Below are positions 8,209-15,992 of a stretch of 64,000 nucleotides of DNA, one piece after another; position 1 is the stretch's first letter; each line of letters opens with the position of its first letter. The position numbers were made by a program, and so were the translations under genes. A model generated the notes under the pieces. The model saw only the letters and a list, made by a program, of their open reading frames with translations. It did not search any database and was not told the origin of the DNA. Source of the stretch: Liquorilactobacillus mali KCTC 3596 = DSM 20444 (lineage in GTDB: Bacteria; Bacillota; Bacilli; Lactobacillales; Lactobacillaceae); contig NZ_BACP01000046.1 of assembly GCF_000260415.1 (NCBI RefSeq), forward strand, positions 1-64,000. Reading direction: 5' to 3'.

Positions 8209-8646
8209 ATGTTGAAATTCAATTTTACACTGGAGAAGCTACTTGATTTTAGAAAAGAAAATGAAGACAGTTTAAAGCAAGAATACATGGGCTTAGGTTC
8301 TGAGTTGTCATTAAAAGAAAAAAGAATTAATGAATTATTGTCAGAAAAAAACAACTTGATGTACTTGGTTGAACCGACAGTTGGAAGAATGCAGATTCAA
8401 AGAAATTATTTAGATGAAATTGATCAGCAAGTAAGCAAACTGAGACTAGAATCGTTAAAGTTACAGCAAGGTCTTGCTAAATTATTGGAACGATTGGTTG
8501 CGGCACAACAAGAGCGCAAAGTTTTGGAGAAGCTTGAGGTTAAGCAAAAAGATGAATTTGAAGCAAAGTTAGCACATGAAGAACAGAAGGAATTAGATGA
8601 GTTTGCAAATCGCAAGACTTTGAAAGGAGGTGAGAATTATGAATAG
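8209..8646 (+). CDS. fliJ: Flagellar export chaperone FliJ
   Basis: FliJ is the coiled-coil stalk inside the FliI hexamer. It has 145 residues from the ATG at 8209, which follows a perfect AGGAGG; a longer frame to 8128 runs into fliI and is not needed. Nearly the whole protein is charged coiled coil (for example LEKLLDFRKENEDSLKQEY), as in the family. The end overlaps fliK by 8 bases. Confidence 0.9.
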   Translation: MLKFNFTLEKLLDFRKENEDSLKQEYMGLGSELSLKEKRINELLSEKNNLMYLVEPTVGRMQIQRNYLDEIDQQVSKLRLESLKLQQGLAKLLERLVAAQQERKVLEKLEVKQKDEFEAKLAHEEQKELDEFANRKTLKGGENYE

Positions 8647-10162
8647 TACATTAATAACAAATCAGCAGGTTGTAGCAACGAAAGCTACGGGTATTGGGAA
8701 TAGTAATACGGAAAGTGGAGCAGGAACTTCAGCAGTGCAATTTATTAATCTATTGCAACAAAAACTGGGCAATAAACCATCAGTAAACGACGCTAGTGAA
8801 TCTGATTCAAGCGATGAAAATCTAATCGATACGACGGAATCTCAAGATAGCAAAGATACGCTTATAGATCAACAAACTGAGGAAGACAGGGAAAAGAAAG
8901 AAAACGACGAGATGAGCAGTCGAAATCTTTCGGCTGTGAATTCTGTAATACAAGAAGAACCCAACCTGCGTTTGATACCCAAAAATGCTATGGAAGCGAA
9001 GACGGTAAAGACAACGGATTTTCAGGCTGAACAAGTAAATGGATTCGGCCTTGTGGGTGATGAGGAAACATCATCATTTTCAAATGTGGTAAGTGCAAGT
9101 GAAGATGATAGTGCTAGTAATAAAGTTACTAAAAAAGACATGGACATGATGAATCTTAACTCCAATTCAATCGTTGGAAATCAGCAAGAACTAGGCATAA
9201 ATTTGTTAGTAAATAACCTAAGTATCAATGATGAACAAAGTAATGTGCAGAATGAAGTTAAAAGTATTAGTGTACAGAATTTAGATGGCATAGAAAATGT
9301 ACAAGGGATTGTTTCAAAAATGAAAAATTCAGATGATGACATGAGCAACTTCTCCTTAACAGATATGCTGGGAAATCAAGATACTAACTTGGTAATGCAA
9401 AATAAATTTACATCGGGTAGTAAGGGTACGGCAGAAATTATGACAGAAGTTAGCAGTGCAATAACTGCAAAGACAGATACCAAAGAAAACTCAGTGCCAA
9501 CAGTTAAAATGGATGCTAAAAAGAAGTTGGCAACAGTTGCAAAGACAGATACCGAAGGAAAATTAACTTCAGCTGGAGAAATTATTGAAAATGTAACACA
9601 AAGTCAGACAGCGACAGCTAACTTGATGATGGAAAATAAAATTGTGACAGATAACAAGCCAGACTTTACGGCAAAAATTAGTAACTCTGAGACTGTTCTG
9701 CAAAGCAAGACAGCCACAAGTATTGTTAAGACATTGCTGAGTGGAGAAAGTAAACAAGTTACAGTTCAGTTGGAGCCGGGAAGTCTTGGAAAAATCGAAA
9801 TTTCTTTGCAGTCAACTTCAAATGAAGTAAGTCTTAATTTTAAACTGTCATCGAGCCATGCAAAATCACTCATCAGCAGCATATCAACGCAGTTAGAACA
9901 AGTATTGAATAATCAGATTGCAGCAGATAAGCCAGCTGATGATAAAATTACGGCATACCAGACAACTCCGACAGGTATCTTGGATGGAGCACAATTTTCA
10001 TTTGGACAACATCAATTTGGACAACAAGCAAATCAAAATATGTCCAAATCAATAGTAAGTGAGCAATATCGTAATAATAAAATCGGTCAAGATGAAACAA
10101 TTATTAAGGAGCAAGAAAAAGAACAGCAAAGTGAAAAAAATATAATCAGTATTTTAGCGTAA
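8639..10162 (+). CDS. fliK: Flagellar hook-length control protein FliK
   Basis: FliK measures the hook and switches export from hook to filament proteins. The ATG at 8639 follows AAAGGAGG; a GTG at 8630 is in frame but sits in that site. Of 507 residues, the first 360 or so are low-complexity Ser/Thr/Asp/Lys ruler sequence. The conserved Flg_hook domain follows (VTVQLEPGSLGKIEISL near residue 376), with a Gln-rich tail. No YlxF/MotE gene lies between fliJ and fliK, unlike Bacillus. Confidence 0.92.
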   Translation: MNSTLITNQQVVATKATGIGNSNTESGAGTSAVQFINLLQQKLGNKPSVNDASESDSSDENLIDTTESQDSKDTLIDQQTEEDREKKENDEMSSRNLSAVNSVIQEEPNLRLIPKNAMEAKTVKTTDFQAEQVNGFGLVGDEETSSFSNVVSASEDDSASNKVTKKDMDMMNLNSNSIVGNQQELGINLLVNNLSINDEQSNVQNEVKSISVQNLDGIENVQGIVSKMKNSDDDMSNFSLTDMLGNQDTNLVMQNKFTSGSKGTAEIMTEVSSAITAKTDTKENSVPTVKMDAKKKLATVAKTDTEGKLTSAGEIIENVTQSQTATANLMMENKIVTDNKPDFTAKISNSETVLQSKTATSIVKTLLSGESKQVTVQLEPGSLGKIEISLQSTSNEVSLNFKLSSSHAKSLISSISTQLEQVLNNQIAADKPADDKITAYQTTPTGILDGAQFSFGQHQFGQQANQNMSKSIVSEQYRNNKIGQDETIIKEQEKEQQSEKNIISILA

Positions 10163-10175
10163 AGGAGAAATGATA

Positions 10176-10613
10176 ATGAGTTATGACTATACACAGGCTA
10201 TTCCATCGGTGGGAATATCTACAGAATATAGCGGTTCAACAAGTACGAGCAGTCTATCAATGAATGACTTTTTGAAAATCATGTCTGCTGCAATGCAGAA
10301 TCCCTCAATTGATAGTGATTCATCAAGCGGTAGTAGTAGTGGCACAGATTATGTTTCACAACTGGCACAGTTTGCCTCACTGGATCAGTTGAATAGTGTT
10401 GGGAAGAATCTGACTACTACAGTCATGGGGATGCAGCAAAATGAGGCATTTTCGTTATTAGGGAAGAATGTACAGCTAACCGATGAAGGTTCAACGATTA
10501 GTGGCACAGTGGATAAAGTTAAATTTTCAAATGGTTATGCAACCCTTGTAGTAAATGGAAATGAATATGAAATGGGTGCATTGACGGAAGTGGATAATGA
10601 TACAACAAATTAA
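10176..10613 (+). CDS. flgD: Flagellar hook capping protein FlgD
   Basis: FlgD caps the growing hook. The protein is 145 residues from the ATG at 10176, which is better spaced from AGGAG than the ATG at 10170. The N-terminus has the export/cap helix LSMNDFLKIMSAAMQNP, then YVSQLAQFASLDQLNSV and the short GKNVQLTDEGSTISGTVDKV beta domain. This is the short Firmicute form without an extended Ig-like domain. The last 17 bases overlap the next gene. Confidence 0.93.
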   Translation: MSYDYTQAIPSVGISTEYSGSTSTSSLSMNDFLKIMSAAMQNPSIDSDSSSGSSSGTDYVSQLAQFASLDQLNSVGKNLTTTVMGMQQNEAFSLLGKNVQLTDEGSTISGTVDKVKFSNGYATLVVNGNEYEMGALTEVDNDTTN

Positions 10614-10965
10614 TGGAATTAGTAATAGTTCCAACGGAATAAATAATAATATCCATGCAGGTAATTCCAGCAAAAATAACGAAAAATTTTCAAAAATACT
10701 TGAGCAAAGTCAAGAACAAGTGAAGATCTCAAAACACGCACTTCAAAGGTTAAACGCACGTAATTTGGATTTGCAAAATAGTGATCTTTCTCATATTGGG
10801 CAAGCTATGAGTGAATTAGATGAAAAAGGCAGTAAGGATTCATTGTTACTCTATAAGGATATGGGACTGATAGCGAATGTCCAAAATAGAACGATTATTA
10901 CCGCTATGAATGTCAACGAGATAAATACGGTAACAAATATAGACAGTACAAAATTTGTAAAATAA
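10597..10965 (+). CDS. Flagellar operon protein, TIGR02530 type
   Basis: This 122-residue soluble protein has an Asn/Ser-rich start, then the conserved block FSKILEQSQEQVKISKHALQRL with AQAMSELDEKGSKDSLLLYKD-type sequence and the ending NRTIITAMN. This is the pattern of the conserved flagellar operon protein found just before flgE in Firmicutes (TIGR02530). Its role is not established; the position between flgD and flgE suggests a hook-assembly function. It is translationally coupled to flgD. Confidence 0.85.
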   Translation: MIQQINGISNSSNGINNNIHAGNSSKNNEKFSKILEQSQEQVKISKHALQRLNARNLDLQNSDLSHIGQAMSELDEKGSKDSLLLYKDMGLIANVQNRTIITAMNVNEINTVTNIDSTKFVK

Positions 10966-11020
10966 TAGGCTGGACCTTATAAGGAAGCCTAATTAACTCT
11001 CTGACTGATTGAGGAGAGTT
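10966..11020 (+). other. Two tandem RNA hairpins before flgE
   Basis: In the 77-base gap before flgE, TAGGCT (10966-10971) pairs with AGCCTA (10986-10991), enclosing the palindrome CCTTATAAGG. Then AACTCTC (10995-11001) pairs with GAGAGTT (11014-11020). No T run follows either, so they are more likely mRNA stability or processing elements than terminators. Confidence 0.5.
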
Positions 11021-11042
11021 CAACTTATAGGAGGAATGTTAA

Positions 11043-11933
11043 ATGTTAAAATCACTTTATTCTGGTGTTAGTGGTATGAAAGGTTTTCAAACCAAGATGG
11101 ATGTAATCTCTGACAATATTGCCAACGTAAATACAATGGGTTTTAAGGCAAGCCGTGTTATTTTTGAAGATTTAATGAGTCAAAGTACTTCTACTTCTTC
11201 GTCTGCATCTAATAACTTAGGTGGTACAAATGCAAAGCAAATAGGACTTGGGGTCAAAACTGGTTCGATAGACAAGGATACTTCTGCCGGTTCACCACAA
11301 GCAACAGGACGGGCACTTGATTTTTATATAAATGGCGGGGGATATTTCATCGTTCAAAATGAAACTGGTGAGGATTTATATACGAGGGATGGTGCATTTT
11401 CTAGAGATAATCAAGGGAATTTAACAACTAGTGATGGGTTGAAGGTCATGGGTCGAGCAGCGACAACGCCACTAACAGAATATACGGATGGAACTGATAC
11501 AGATGCTGCACTTGCAGCTTCGGGTAATTTATCTGCATTAACGATTCCAAGCACAATCACAGTTAATGGTGAAACACTCAATTATGACTCTGTATCAGTT
11601 GATCAGAACGGTCTTGTTATCGGTAAATATGGCAGTCAAAATTTCGTAATGGGCAAAATTTCATTAGCAACCTTCAATAATGCCGCGGGTCTTGAAAATG
11701 TTGGGGGAAACAATTATGCGGTTTCAGCAAATTCAGGAGCCGCTATTATATCAAATCCTGGTGATACAGGTACAGGAACTGTTATCTCGGGTGAATTAGA
11801 GATGTCTAATGTTGATTTATCTAGTGAATTCACGGAAATGATCATTGCGAATAGGGCGTATCAAGCGAATGCAAAGACGATTACTACATCGGATGAAATG
11901 TTACAAACATTGATTAACTTGAAGCAATCTTAA
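11043..11933 (+). CDS. flgE: Flagellar hook protein FlgE
   Basis: FlgE is the hook subunit. It has 296 residues with the rod/hook N-terminal motif MDVISDNIANVNTMGFKASR, the domain GYFIVQNETGEDLYTRDGAFSRD near residues 100-125, and the C-terminal helix SSEFTEMIIANRAYQANAKTI. The size is on the short side but normal for Gram-positive hooks. A strong TAGGAGG ribosome site follows two hairpins that separate it from the preceding gene. Confidence 0.96.
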   Translation: MLKSLYSGVSGMKGFQTKMDVISDNIANVNTMGFKASRVIFEDLMSQSTSTSSSASNNLGGTNAKQIGLGVKTGSIDKDTSAGSPQATGRALDFYINGGGYFIVQNETGEDLYTRDGAFSRDNQGNLTTSDGLKVMGRAATTPLTEYTDGTDTDAALAASGNLSALTIPSTITVNGETLNYDSVSVDQNGLVIGKYGSQNFVMGKISLATFNNAAGLENVGGNNYAVSANSGAAIISNPGDTGTGTVISGELEMSNVDLSSEFTEMIIANRAYQANAKTITTSDEMLQTLINLKQS

Positions 11934-11973
11934 TACTTATTAGTTGTTTACGTAATGTTAAGGAGGGCAAGTT

Positions 11974-12192
11974 TTGATTGAATTAGTTGGCCTAAACGGG
12001 AGAACCTTCTTCCTGAATGCAGATTTGATTTTAAAAATCGAAGAGACTCCGGACACAATAATCACCCTTGTGGATGATAGAAACATAATTGTAAAGAATA
12101 AAGCAGTCGAGATAAAAGAATTGATAATTGAGTATAGGAGAAAAATACTTGCGGATTCACAGAACTTAGACTCCATCAATAAGGAGGGGTAG
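11974..12192 (+). CDS. flbD: FlbD/SwrD-family small flagellar protein
   Basis: This 72-residue protein begins at a TTG behind AAGGAGGG. The start MIELVGLNGRTFFLNADLI and the ETPDTIITLVDDRNIIVK block match the FlbD family (SwrD in Bacillus, needed for full stator power). It sits between flgE and fliL, the same place as in Bacillus. The shortness and non-ATG start are typical of this gene. Confidence 0.88.
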   Translation: MIELVGLNGRTFFLNADLILKIEETPDTIITLVDDRNIIVKNKAVEIKELIIEYRRKILADSQNLDSINKEG

Positions 12193-12202
12193 ATAGTTAC
12201 TC

Positions 12203-12694
12203 ATGGCAAAAGAAAAAAGTGAGAAAAAAGGGAAAAAATGGATTTTGTGGGTACTTGTATTACTCTTGGTAGCAATTGGCGGCGGTGTAGCAGGCACAAT
12301 TGTTACACCAAGAATAATGAGTGCATTGAACTCAAAGAAAACGACTGTTAAGCACCATTCCAAAACAGTTGTCTCGGGGAAACAGAAAATAGTTCCTGTT
12401 AAAAAATTTGTAATTAATTTGACAAATGAAGGTGGATCAAGCAGCACGCAGTACGCGCAAATCACTATATCACTCTTGGTTGCAAATTCAGAGCAAAAAG
12501 CTAAGGTCAAAAAAAATGTAGCAGTTGTTAGGGATAGTGTTATAAACGTTATCAGGCAAAAAAAAGAAAGTGATATTCTGGGATCTGCAGATAGTTTAGC
12601 AGGATTAAAAAATCAATTACGGGATACTATTAATAAGTCATATGGAGCAAAAATCGTAGAAGATGTATTTATTACAGATTTAGTTATTCAGTAG
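12203..12694 (+). CDS. fliL: Flagellar basal body-associated protein FliL
   Basis: FliL is a single-pass membrane protein that supports stator function. It has 163 residues: a lysine-rich cytoplasmic N-terminus, a membrane helix at about 13-35 (WILWVLVLLLVAIGGGVAG), then the extracytoplasmic FliL domain (KKFVINLTNEGGSSSTQYAQITISLLV) ending in FITDLVIQ. It lies between flbD and fliO. Confidence 0.94.
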   Translation: MAKEKSEKKGKKWILWVLVLLLVAIGGGVAGTIVTPRIMSALNSKKTTVKHHSKTVVSGKQKIVPVKKFVINLTNEGGSSSTQYAQITISLLVANSEQKAKVKKNVAVVRDSVINVIRQKKESDILGSADSLAGLKNQLRDTINKSYGAKIVEDVFITDLVIQ

Positions 12695-12706
12695 AAAAGG
12701 GAAAAA

Positions 12707-13075
12707 ATGGATATATATATTACAGTTTTAAAGACAATTATCTTTTTAATAATTATCATTTTCATGATTAATATTTGCCTAAAATTTTTGGGGAAATACA
12801 CAAATCAAAGCAGAAAAAATTTTAGAGTCGTTCAGAAAATTGTAGTGAGTAAAACCTCTTCAATTGGCATAGTACAAATTATTGATGCTTACTATGTGAT
12901 GAGCTTTTCAGAAAACCGCAATGAAATATTGAAGGAACTAAGTGACTATGAAGTGACACGACTATTGAACTCGTTGGAGAATTCTAAGAAGAGTGAGAAT
13001 AGTAGTAAAAATTTCAAACAAGTTCTTCAAGATATGAACGATAAGATTCAAGAGCTTAAGAAGAGGAAAAGATGA
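12707..13075 (+). CDS. fliO: Flagellar biosynthetic protein FliO (FliZ)
   Basis: FliO assists assembly of the FliP ring of the export gate. It has 122 residues: one N-terminal membrane helix (about 5-28, rich in Ile) followed by a small cytoplasmic domain (VVQKIVVSKTSSIGIVQI) and a charged tail. The family is weakly conserved; the call leans on topology and position directly before fliP, which it overlaps at ATGA. Confidence 0.85.
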   Translation: MDIYITVLKTIIFLIIIIFMINICLKFLGKYTNQSRKNFRVVQKIVVSKTSSIGIVQIIDAYYVMSFSENRNEILKELSDYEVTRLLNSLENSKKSENSSKNFKQVLQDMNDKIQELKKRKR

Positions 13076-13845
13076 TAATGAAGAAGAAAATTGTCATGGG
13101 ATTGGCGGTAGTTAATATCTGTTTTTGGAAGTTGTTTTTGTTTCCGACCACAGTTTTTGCTATTAGTACCAACGATATTACATCAACTGTCAATAATTTG
13201 CTGAATAATGATTCCAGTTCCACTACTACTATTAATACTTTTATCTTGCTGACTCTGTTATCCATCACTCCGATATTGTTAGTAATGATGACATCTTTTA
13301 CAAGAATCATAATGGTACTTTCATTTGCAAGAAGCGCACTCGGAACACAGCAGAATCCGCCCAATCAGGTTTTACTCGGACTAGCTTTATTCCTAACTTT
13401 TTTTACGATGCGACCAGTTTATACAGATATCTACCAAGATGCAATCAAGCCATATAACCAAAATGAGATAACGCAACAGCAGGTATTTGACCGCTCAGAG
13501 AACAGGATAAAGGAATTCATGTATGGTCAAACAAGGAAAAAGGATATTAAGCTTTTCGTTGCTGTATCTAAGGAGAAAGTCAATACTAAAAAGTACAAAA
13601 AAATACCGTTGACAATAATTACTCCTGCTTTTGTTATTAGTGAGTTGCGGACGGCCTTTAGTATAGGTTTCTTGTTGTTTATACCGTTTTTGATTATTGA
13701 CATGGTGGTCTCCAGCATCTTGATGTCAATGGGTATGGTAATGTTGTCACCAGTCATGATTTCGTTACCGTTTAAGATACTGTTATTTGTACTTGTAGAT
13801 GGTTGGTATTTGCTGGTAGAGTCGCTAATCAAGAGTTTTTATTAG
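13072..13845 (+). CDS. fliP: Flagellar export gate protein FliP
   Basis: FliP forms the pore core of the flagellar type III export gate with FliQ and FliR. It has 257 residues with a probable cleaved signal peptide, then the signatures SITPILLVMMTSFTRIIMVLSFAR and NQVLLGLALFLTFF, and C-terminal helices with IPFLIIDMVVSSILMSMGMVML. The start is ATG 13072 or 13078; both follow GAGG. Confidence 0.97.
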   Translation: MIMKKKIVMGLAVVNICFWKLFLFPTTVFAISTNDITSTVNNLLNNDSSSTTTINTFILLTLLSITPILLVMMTSFTRIIMVLSFARSALGTQQNPPNQVLLGLALFLTFFTMRPVYTDIYQDAIKPYNQNEITQQQVFDRSENRIKEFMYGQTRKKDIKLFVAVSKEKVNTKKYKKIPLTIITPAFVISELRTAFSIGFLLFIPFLIIDMVVSSILMSMGMVMLSPVMISLPFKILLFVLVDGWYLLVESLIKSFY

Positions 13846-13862
13846 GGAGTTAGGTAGATTTT

Positions 13863-14126
13863 ATGACAATCGAAGTGGTTTTACAGGTTATCAGAGATGC
13901 TTTTATTAGGATTATTTTAATTTCAGGCCCAGCTGTTGGAATTGGAATGCTGGTTGGACTAATAATTAGCATCTTTCAGGCTACTACTCAGATTCAAGAG
14001 CAAACCTTGAGTTTTGTACCAAAACTGGTTGCTATTTTAATTACCCTAATTTTTGCGGGCAACTTCATGATGACAATACTTCTTGAATTTACGAAAAACG
14101 TATTCAAGATAATTTCAAAATTGTGA
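13863..14126 (+). CDS. fliQ: Flagellar export gate protein FliQ
   Basis: FliQ is a two-helix subunit that wraps the FliP/FliR pore. The 87-residue protein has the family motif SGPAVGIGMLVGLIISIFQATTQIQEQTL and a second helix ending LLEFTKNVF. It lies 17 bases after fliP and 9 before fliR. Confidence 0.96.
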   Translation: MTIEVVLQVIRDAFIRIILISGPAVGIGMLVGLIISIFQATTQIQEQTLSFVPKLVAILITLIFAGNFMMTILLEFTKNVFKIISKL

Positions 14127-14135
14127 GGTATCCAA

Positions 14136-14888
14136 ATGATTGTGACTCAAATAGGGGCTCTTCTGTTATGTAGGGTAATGTCGTTCATTGCAATTTGTCC
14201 ATTGTTCTCGCAAAAAGGATTTCCAAATTTAGCCAAGCTCGTTGTTGGAGGTAGTTTAGTAATTTCGGCGTACCCTGCGATTACAGGATACAAAGAAATC
14301 ACTAATATGTTGCTTTTGGGTGAAGTTGCTATCAAAGAAGTTCTTTTTGGATTAGCGATGGGGTACTTAAGCCAGCTTGTTTTCAGCGGAGTTATGATGG
14401 CAGGACAGATGATCGATTTTCAAGTAGGCTTTTCTATGGCACAAGCATACGATACGATGACAGATGTCCAATCTGCTCAGTTCAGCAAACTTTATTATTG
14501 GTTGACGGTTTCTGCTTTTTTCCTGCTTGATCTGCAAAATTCCATGATTTACGGGGTTGTTAATTCCTTCAAAATAGTTCCGCTAGGTACTGAAAATATG
14601 GGTGGGGCATCGATAGACGGTGTCGTACAATTGTTTGAGAAGACGGTTGAAATGTCGGTTAGTTTGTCAGCACCAATGGTAGTAGCAGTGCTCGTAATTG
14701 ATATCTTACTGGGAGTCATATCAAGATCAATTCCGCAGATTAATATTTTGATGATGAGCCTTTCTGTGAAAACAATTGTTGGCATCATAATATTCTTACT
14801 TGCCTTGTCAAGTTTGTTAAGCTTTTTAGGGAATAATCTTTCTGAAGGAATAGAAAACATGCTTGAATTTATAAAATCAGTAAGGTAG
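14136..14888 (+). CDS. fliR: Flagellar export gate protein FliR
   Basis: FliR completes the FliPQR export pore. It has 250 residues, is highly hydrophobic with about six membrane helices, and contains the conserved GEVAIKEVLFGLAMGYLSQ and AGQMIDFQVGFSMA segments near residues 60-105. It runs directly into flhB. Confidence 0.96.
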   Translation: MIVTQIGALLLCRVMSFIAICPLFSQKGFPNLAKLVVGGSLVISAYPAITGYKEITNMLLLGEVAIKEVLFGLAMGYLSQLVFSGVMMAGQMIDFQVGFSMAQAYDTMTDVQSAQFSKLYYWLTVSAFFLLDLQNSMIYGVVNSFKIVPLGTENMGGASIDGVVQLFEKTVEMSVSLSAPMVVAVLVIDILLGVISRSIPQINILMMSLSVKTIVGIIIFLLALSSLLSFLGNNLSEGIENMLEFIKSVR

Positions 14889-14897
14889 GGGAGCAAG

Positions 14898-15965
14898 ATG
14901 GCTAATAAAGATGGGAAAACCGAAAAACCAACTCCTAAAAGATTAAAAGATGCAAAGAAAAAGGGAGAAGTTCCCAAGACACCGGAGTTGAATACCGCAA
15001 TCTCTTTATTGGCTTTTGCGTTTGTTATTTTGCCCCTGTGGGAATTTATTCTTAAAAATCTTTTGCCCTACTTAACACAGATGATCGAGCAAATTGCGAA
15101 TTTTAAGGTGGAGATGAATGACTTGCCTAGAGTAGCAGTACAATCAGTTTTGATGATACTGCTACTTGCAAGTCCATTTATGCTGATGAGCATGGTTCTT
15201 GGCTCACTCACCAATATTTTGCAGGTTGGGTTATTGTTCACATGGAAGCCGTTAAAACCTGATTTTAAAAAACTAAATCCGTTGAATGGCTTTAAACAGA
15301 TGGTAGGACTTAGATCACTGATTAATGTAGTAAAAACTCTTGCAAAATTAAGTGTAATTGTTTATCTATGCTACCAACAATTTATGTCAGAAATTCCCAC
15401 AATAATTAATTTGAATGACGTAGGACTCCAAAAAATACTTTATTTTGTTCTGGATTTTACTAGATCATTAATTGAAAAAATATCTTTTTTTCTGGTAGTT
15501 GTAGCAATTTTCGATTATGGATATCAAAGGTATACGCATCGTAAGAACTTGAGAATGACTAAGCAGGAGATCAAGGATGAATTTAAACAGCAAGAAGGAG
15601 ATCCAAAGATAAAGGCACAAAGAAAAGCCAAATATCAGGCAATGTCGCGCAATGCAATATCAAAGGTCAAAGAAGCAACTGTTATGGTCACGAATCCGAC
15701 ACATTATGCAATTGCAATAAAGTATGACTCTCAAAAAGAGGGAATTCCGCTGCTTTTAGCAAAAGGTGCAGATGAATTAGCACAGCGAATGAAGGCAGAG
15801 GCCAAGAAGATGCATATACCAATGATTGAAAACAGACCTGTTGCTAGAGCTATCTACGCTAAGGTTGAGCCTGGTGAGTTTATACCAGCAGAGATGTATG
15901 AATCAGTTGCAGCAATTATCGCACTGGTTTATCAATTGGAAGAAAAAGAAAAAAATAAGATTTAG
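14898..15965 (+). CDS. flhB: Flagellar export switch protein FlhB
   Basis: FlhB changes export specificity from rod/hook to filament substrates. It has 355 residues: the N-terminal KTEKPTPKRLKDAKKKGEV signature, four membrane helices, and a cytoplasmic domain with the self-cleaving NPTH site at residues 266-269, intact here. The ending AAIIALVYQLEEK matches the family. It works with FliK encoded upstream. Confidence 0.97.
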   Translation: MANKDGKTEKPTPKRLKDAKKKGEVPKTPELNTAISLLAFAFVILPLWEFILKNLLPYLTQMIEQIANFKVEMNDLPRVAVQSVLMILLLASPFMLMSMVLGSLTNILQVGLLFTWKPLKPDFKKLNPLNGFKQMVGLRSLINVVKTLAKLSVIVYLCYQQFMSEIPTIINLNDVGLQKILYFVLDFTRSLIEKISFFLVVVAIFDYGYQRYTHRKNLRMTKQEIKDEFKQQEGDPKIKAQRKAKYQAMSRNAISKVKEATVMVTNPTHYAIAIKYDSQKEGIPLLLAKGADELAQRMKAEAKKMHIPMIENRPVARAIYAKVEPGEFIPAEMYESVAAIIALVYQLEEKEKNKI

Positions 15966-15992
15966 ATCAAGTTTTGGGGGATTAGTAGATAA

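Noticed and set aside
13056-13364. Minus-strand open frames over fliP, fliR and flhA
   Set aside because: They are antisense shadows of membrane-protein genes, with no start signals.
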